In this document: in pieces, positions 5,853 to 6,719 of the stretch
Position numbering within the stretch: position 1 is the stretch's first letter
Layout of the letters: every line of letters starts with the position of its first letter
Source of the DNA: Ignavibacteriota bacterium
GTDB taxonomy: Bacteria; Bacteroidota; Ignavibacteria; Tepidaquicellales; Tepidaquicellaceae
Direction of reading: 5' to 3'
DNA: 6,719 nt
Assembly: GCA_003158365.1 (NCBI GenBank)
Contig: PMIW01000115.1
Span: 1-6,719 of the forward strand
Notes under the pieces: model-generated
The model's database searches: none
What the model was told of the DNA's origin: nothing
Seen by the model: only the letters and a program-made list of their open reading frames with translations
Made by a program: the position numbers and the translations under genes

Positions 5853-6719
5853 TTACTTCAAATTTTTTATAAATTCATTCATTAAAGTATTAAATGTTCT
5901 ATTCCCCTCACCTATTACACGGTAAAACGGTAGGTTCTCAATCTCCTTTTCAAACTTGTTACCCGTAATAAAAAGTATTTTGGAAAGCACTACCCCTTTT
6001 TCACAATTGTCGGTTATTACAGTCGCACTCTGCGATGTGCTCGAAGGAAATCCTGTCTTGGGGTCGAAGATATGATGATACCTGATTCCGTTAATTATCT
6101 TAAATCTCTCATAGTCCCCGCTAGTGCATACACCCTTATTTTCAACTTCAAATACATTCAAAAGCCGTTCATTATTCCTCGGGTCTTTTATCCCTACAAC
6201 CCATTTCTCACCATTTGCCTTCCTACCGCTTGCAAAAATATCCCCGCCTCCGTTAATCAGAAAATCATTCACACCGTTTTCTCTTAAAACCTCTGATGCC
6301 TTATCAAGTGCATAACCCTTTGCAATTCCACCTAAATCGATTTCCACACCTTTTTTGGAAAATGAAATCGAAGAATCCTTGTAATTCAATTTTATAAACC
6401 TGTAATCAACAAATCCCAGTAATTCCTTTATCCTGCTTGAATCAGGTAAAGTTTCAATCGGATGGTCCGAATTGAATCCCCAGTAATTTGTCAGAGGTCC
6501 TACGGTTATATCGAAATATCCTTCGTACATTTTGGAATATTCAATACTGCGTTCAATTAATCCGAATAATTCAGATGTAAGTTTGACTGGCCTTAAAAAA
6601 GCATTTTGATTTACATAACTGATTTCTGTTGAATCCCTGTAATTGCTCGTAACATTTTCTATACGCTCGACTTCCTTTAAAGCATAATACATCGCTTTCT
6701 TTCCCGAATCTATGCTCGT
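5853..6719 (-). CDS. ApbE-family FAD:protein FMN transferase, 5' end outside window, altered metal-site motif
   Basis: ApbE enzymes move FMN from FAD onto a Thr/Ser of extracytoplasmic redox proteins such as NqrC/RnfG-type subunits. The frame stays open to the right edge through codons reading TSIDSGKKA before the first ATG (6692-6690), and the family normally has more sequence plus an export or lipoprotein signal there, so the true start lies beyond the window. Counting from that ATG, family motifs are RIENVTSNY (10-18), FDITVGPL (60-67), DLGGIAKGYALD (119-130), INGGGDIFASG (146-156), GVCTSGDYERF (187-197) and HHIFDPKTGFP (206-216). The usual C-terminal motif resembling ADALATALF, whose Asp and Thr bind the catalytic Mg2+, reads GVVLSKILF (233-241), giving Val234 and Lys238 instead. 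Fold assignment is firm; transferase activity is therefore uncertain. The next gene follows after a 133-nt gap carrying a promoter candidate, so it may be a separate unit. Confidence 0.9.
   Translation of the reverse strand, partial: TSIDSGKKAMYYALKEVERIENVTSNYRDSTEISYVNQNAFLRPVKLTSELFGLIERSIEYSKMYEGYFDITVGPLTNYWGFNSDHPIETLPDSSRIKELLGFVDYRFIKLNYKDSSISFSKKGVEIDLGGIAKGYALDKASEVLRENGVNDFLINGGGDIFASGRKANGEKWVVGIKDPRNNERLLNVFEVENKGVCTSGDYERFKIINGIRYHHIFDPKTGFPSSTSQSATVITDNCEKGVVLSKILFITGNKFEKEIENLPFYRVIGEGNRTFNTLMNEFIKNLK

Noticed and set aside
6072..6315. Two plus-strand frames opposite the ApbE gene
   Set aside because: They are antisense to conserved ApbE motifs and overlap each other in different frames.
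1..6719. Defence, CRISPR, toxin-antitoxin, phage or transposon content
   Set aside because: I looked for direct-repeat arrays, transposase-like frames, terminal inverted repeats and small paired genes and found none. The genes present are known chromosomal families.

Overview
The window is a 6.7 kb, AT-rich bacterial chromosomal segment in which every supported gene lies on the minus strand. It most resembles the Ignavibacteriota / Bacteroidota-Chlorobiota side of the tree. The best clue is a secreted protein whose C-terminus carries a type IX-secretion-type sorting domain with the motif YPNPFNPTTTIRYQV, a signature I associate with Ignavibacteria. The presence of DUF3109, HslV and RpoN fits. 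The taxonomic call is inference from family knowledge, not a search.

Layout in transcription order (right to left). (1) 6719-5853: a partial ApbE-family FAD:protein FMN transferase whose 5' end is outside the window. (2) 5719-4508: a secreted or surface protein with six Asp-box-like repeats (a probable beta-propeller) and a C-terminal sorting domain. It is preceded by a candidate promoter and a perfect 9-bp inverted repeat over the -35 region. (3) 4349-3717: an NlpC/P60 (MepS/Spr-like) lipoprotein peptidase with a strong ribosome binding site, ended by a strong hairpin terminator at 3699-3659. (4) 3591-1: a tight gene string, dprA, a DUF3109 cysteine-rich protein, rpoN (sigma-54) and hslV (cut by the left edge). 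Its junctions are a 2-nt overlap, a 12-nt gap and a 5-nt gap, so it is very likely one operon.

The first three genes form envelope or extracytoplasmic functions: flavinylation of redox proteins, surface display and cell-wall remodelling. The last four are cytoplasmic housekeeping and regulation: DNA uptake/recombination, a probable metal-binding protein, an alternative sigma factor and an ATP-dependent protease. I see no RNA gene, CRISPR array, insertion sequence or phage gene.

I did not find a convincing undescribed system. The observations most worth checking are the ApbE homologue with an altered canonical metal-site motif, the symmetric operator-like element before the propeller gene, the placement of rpoN directly upstream of hslV, and the TTG start overlapping the dprA stop.
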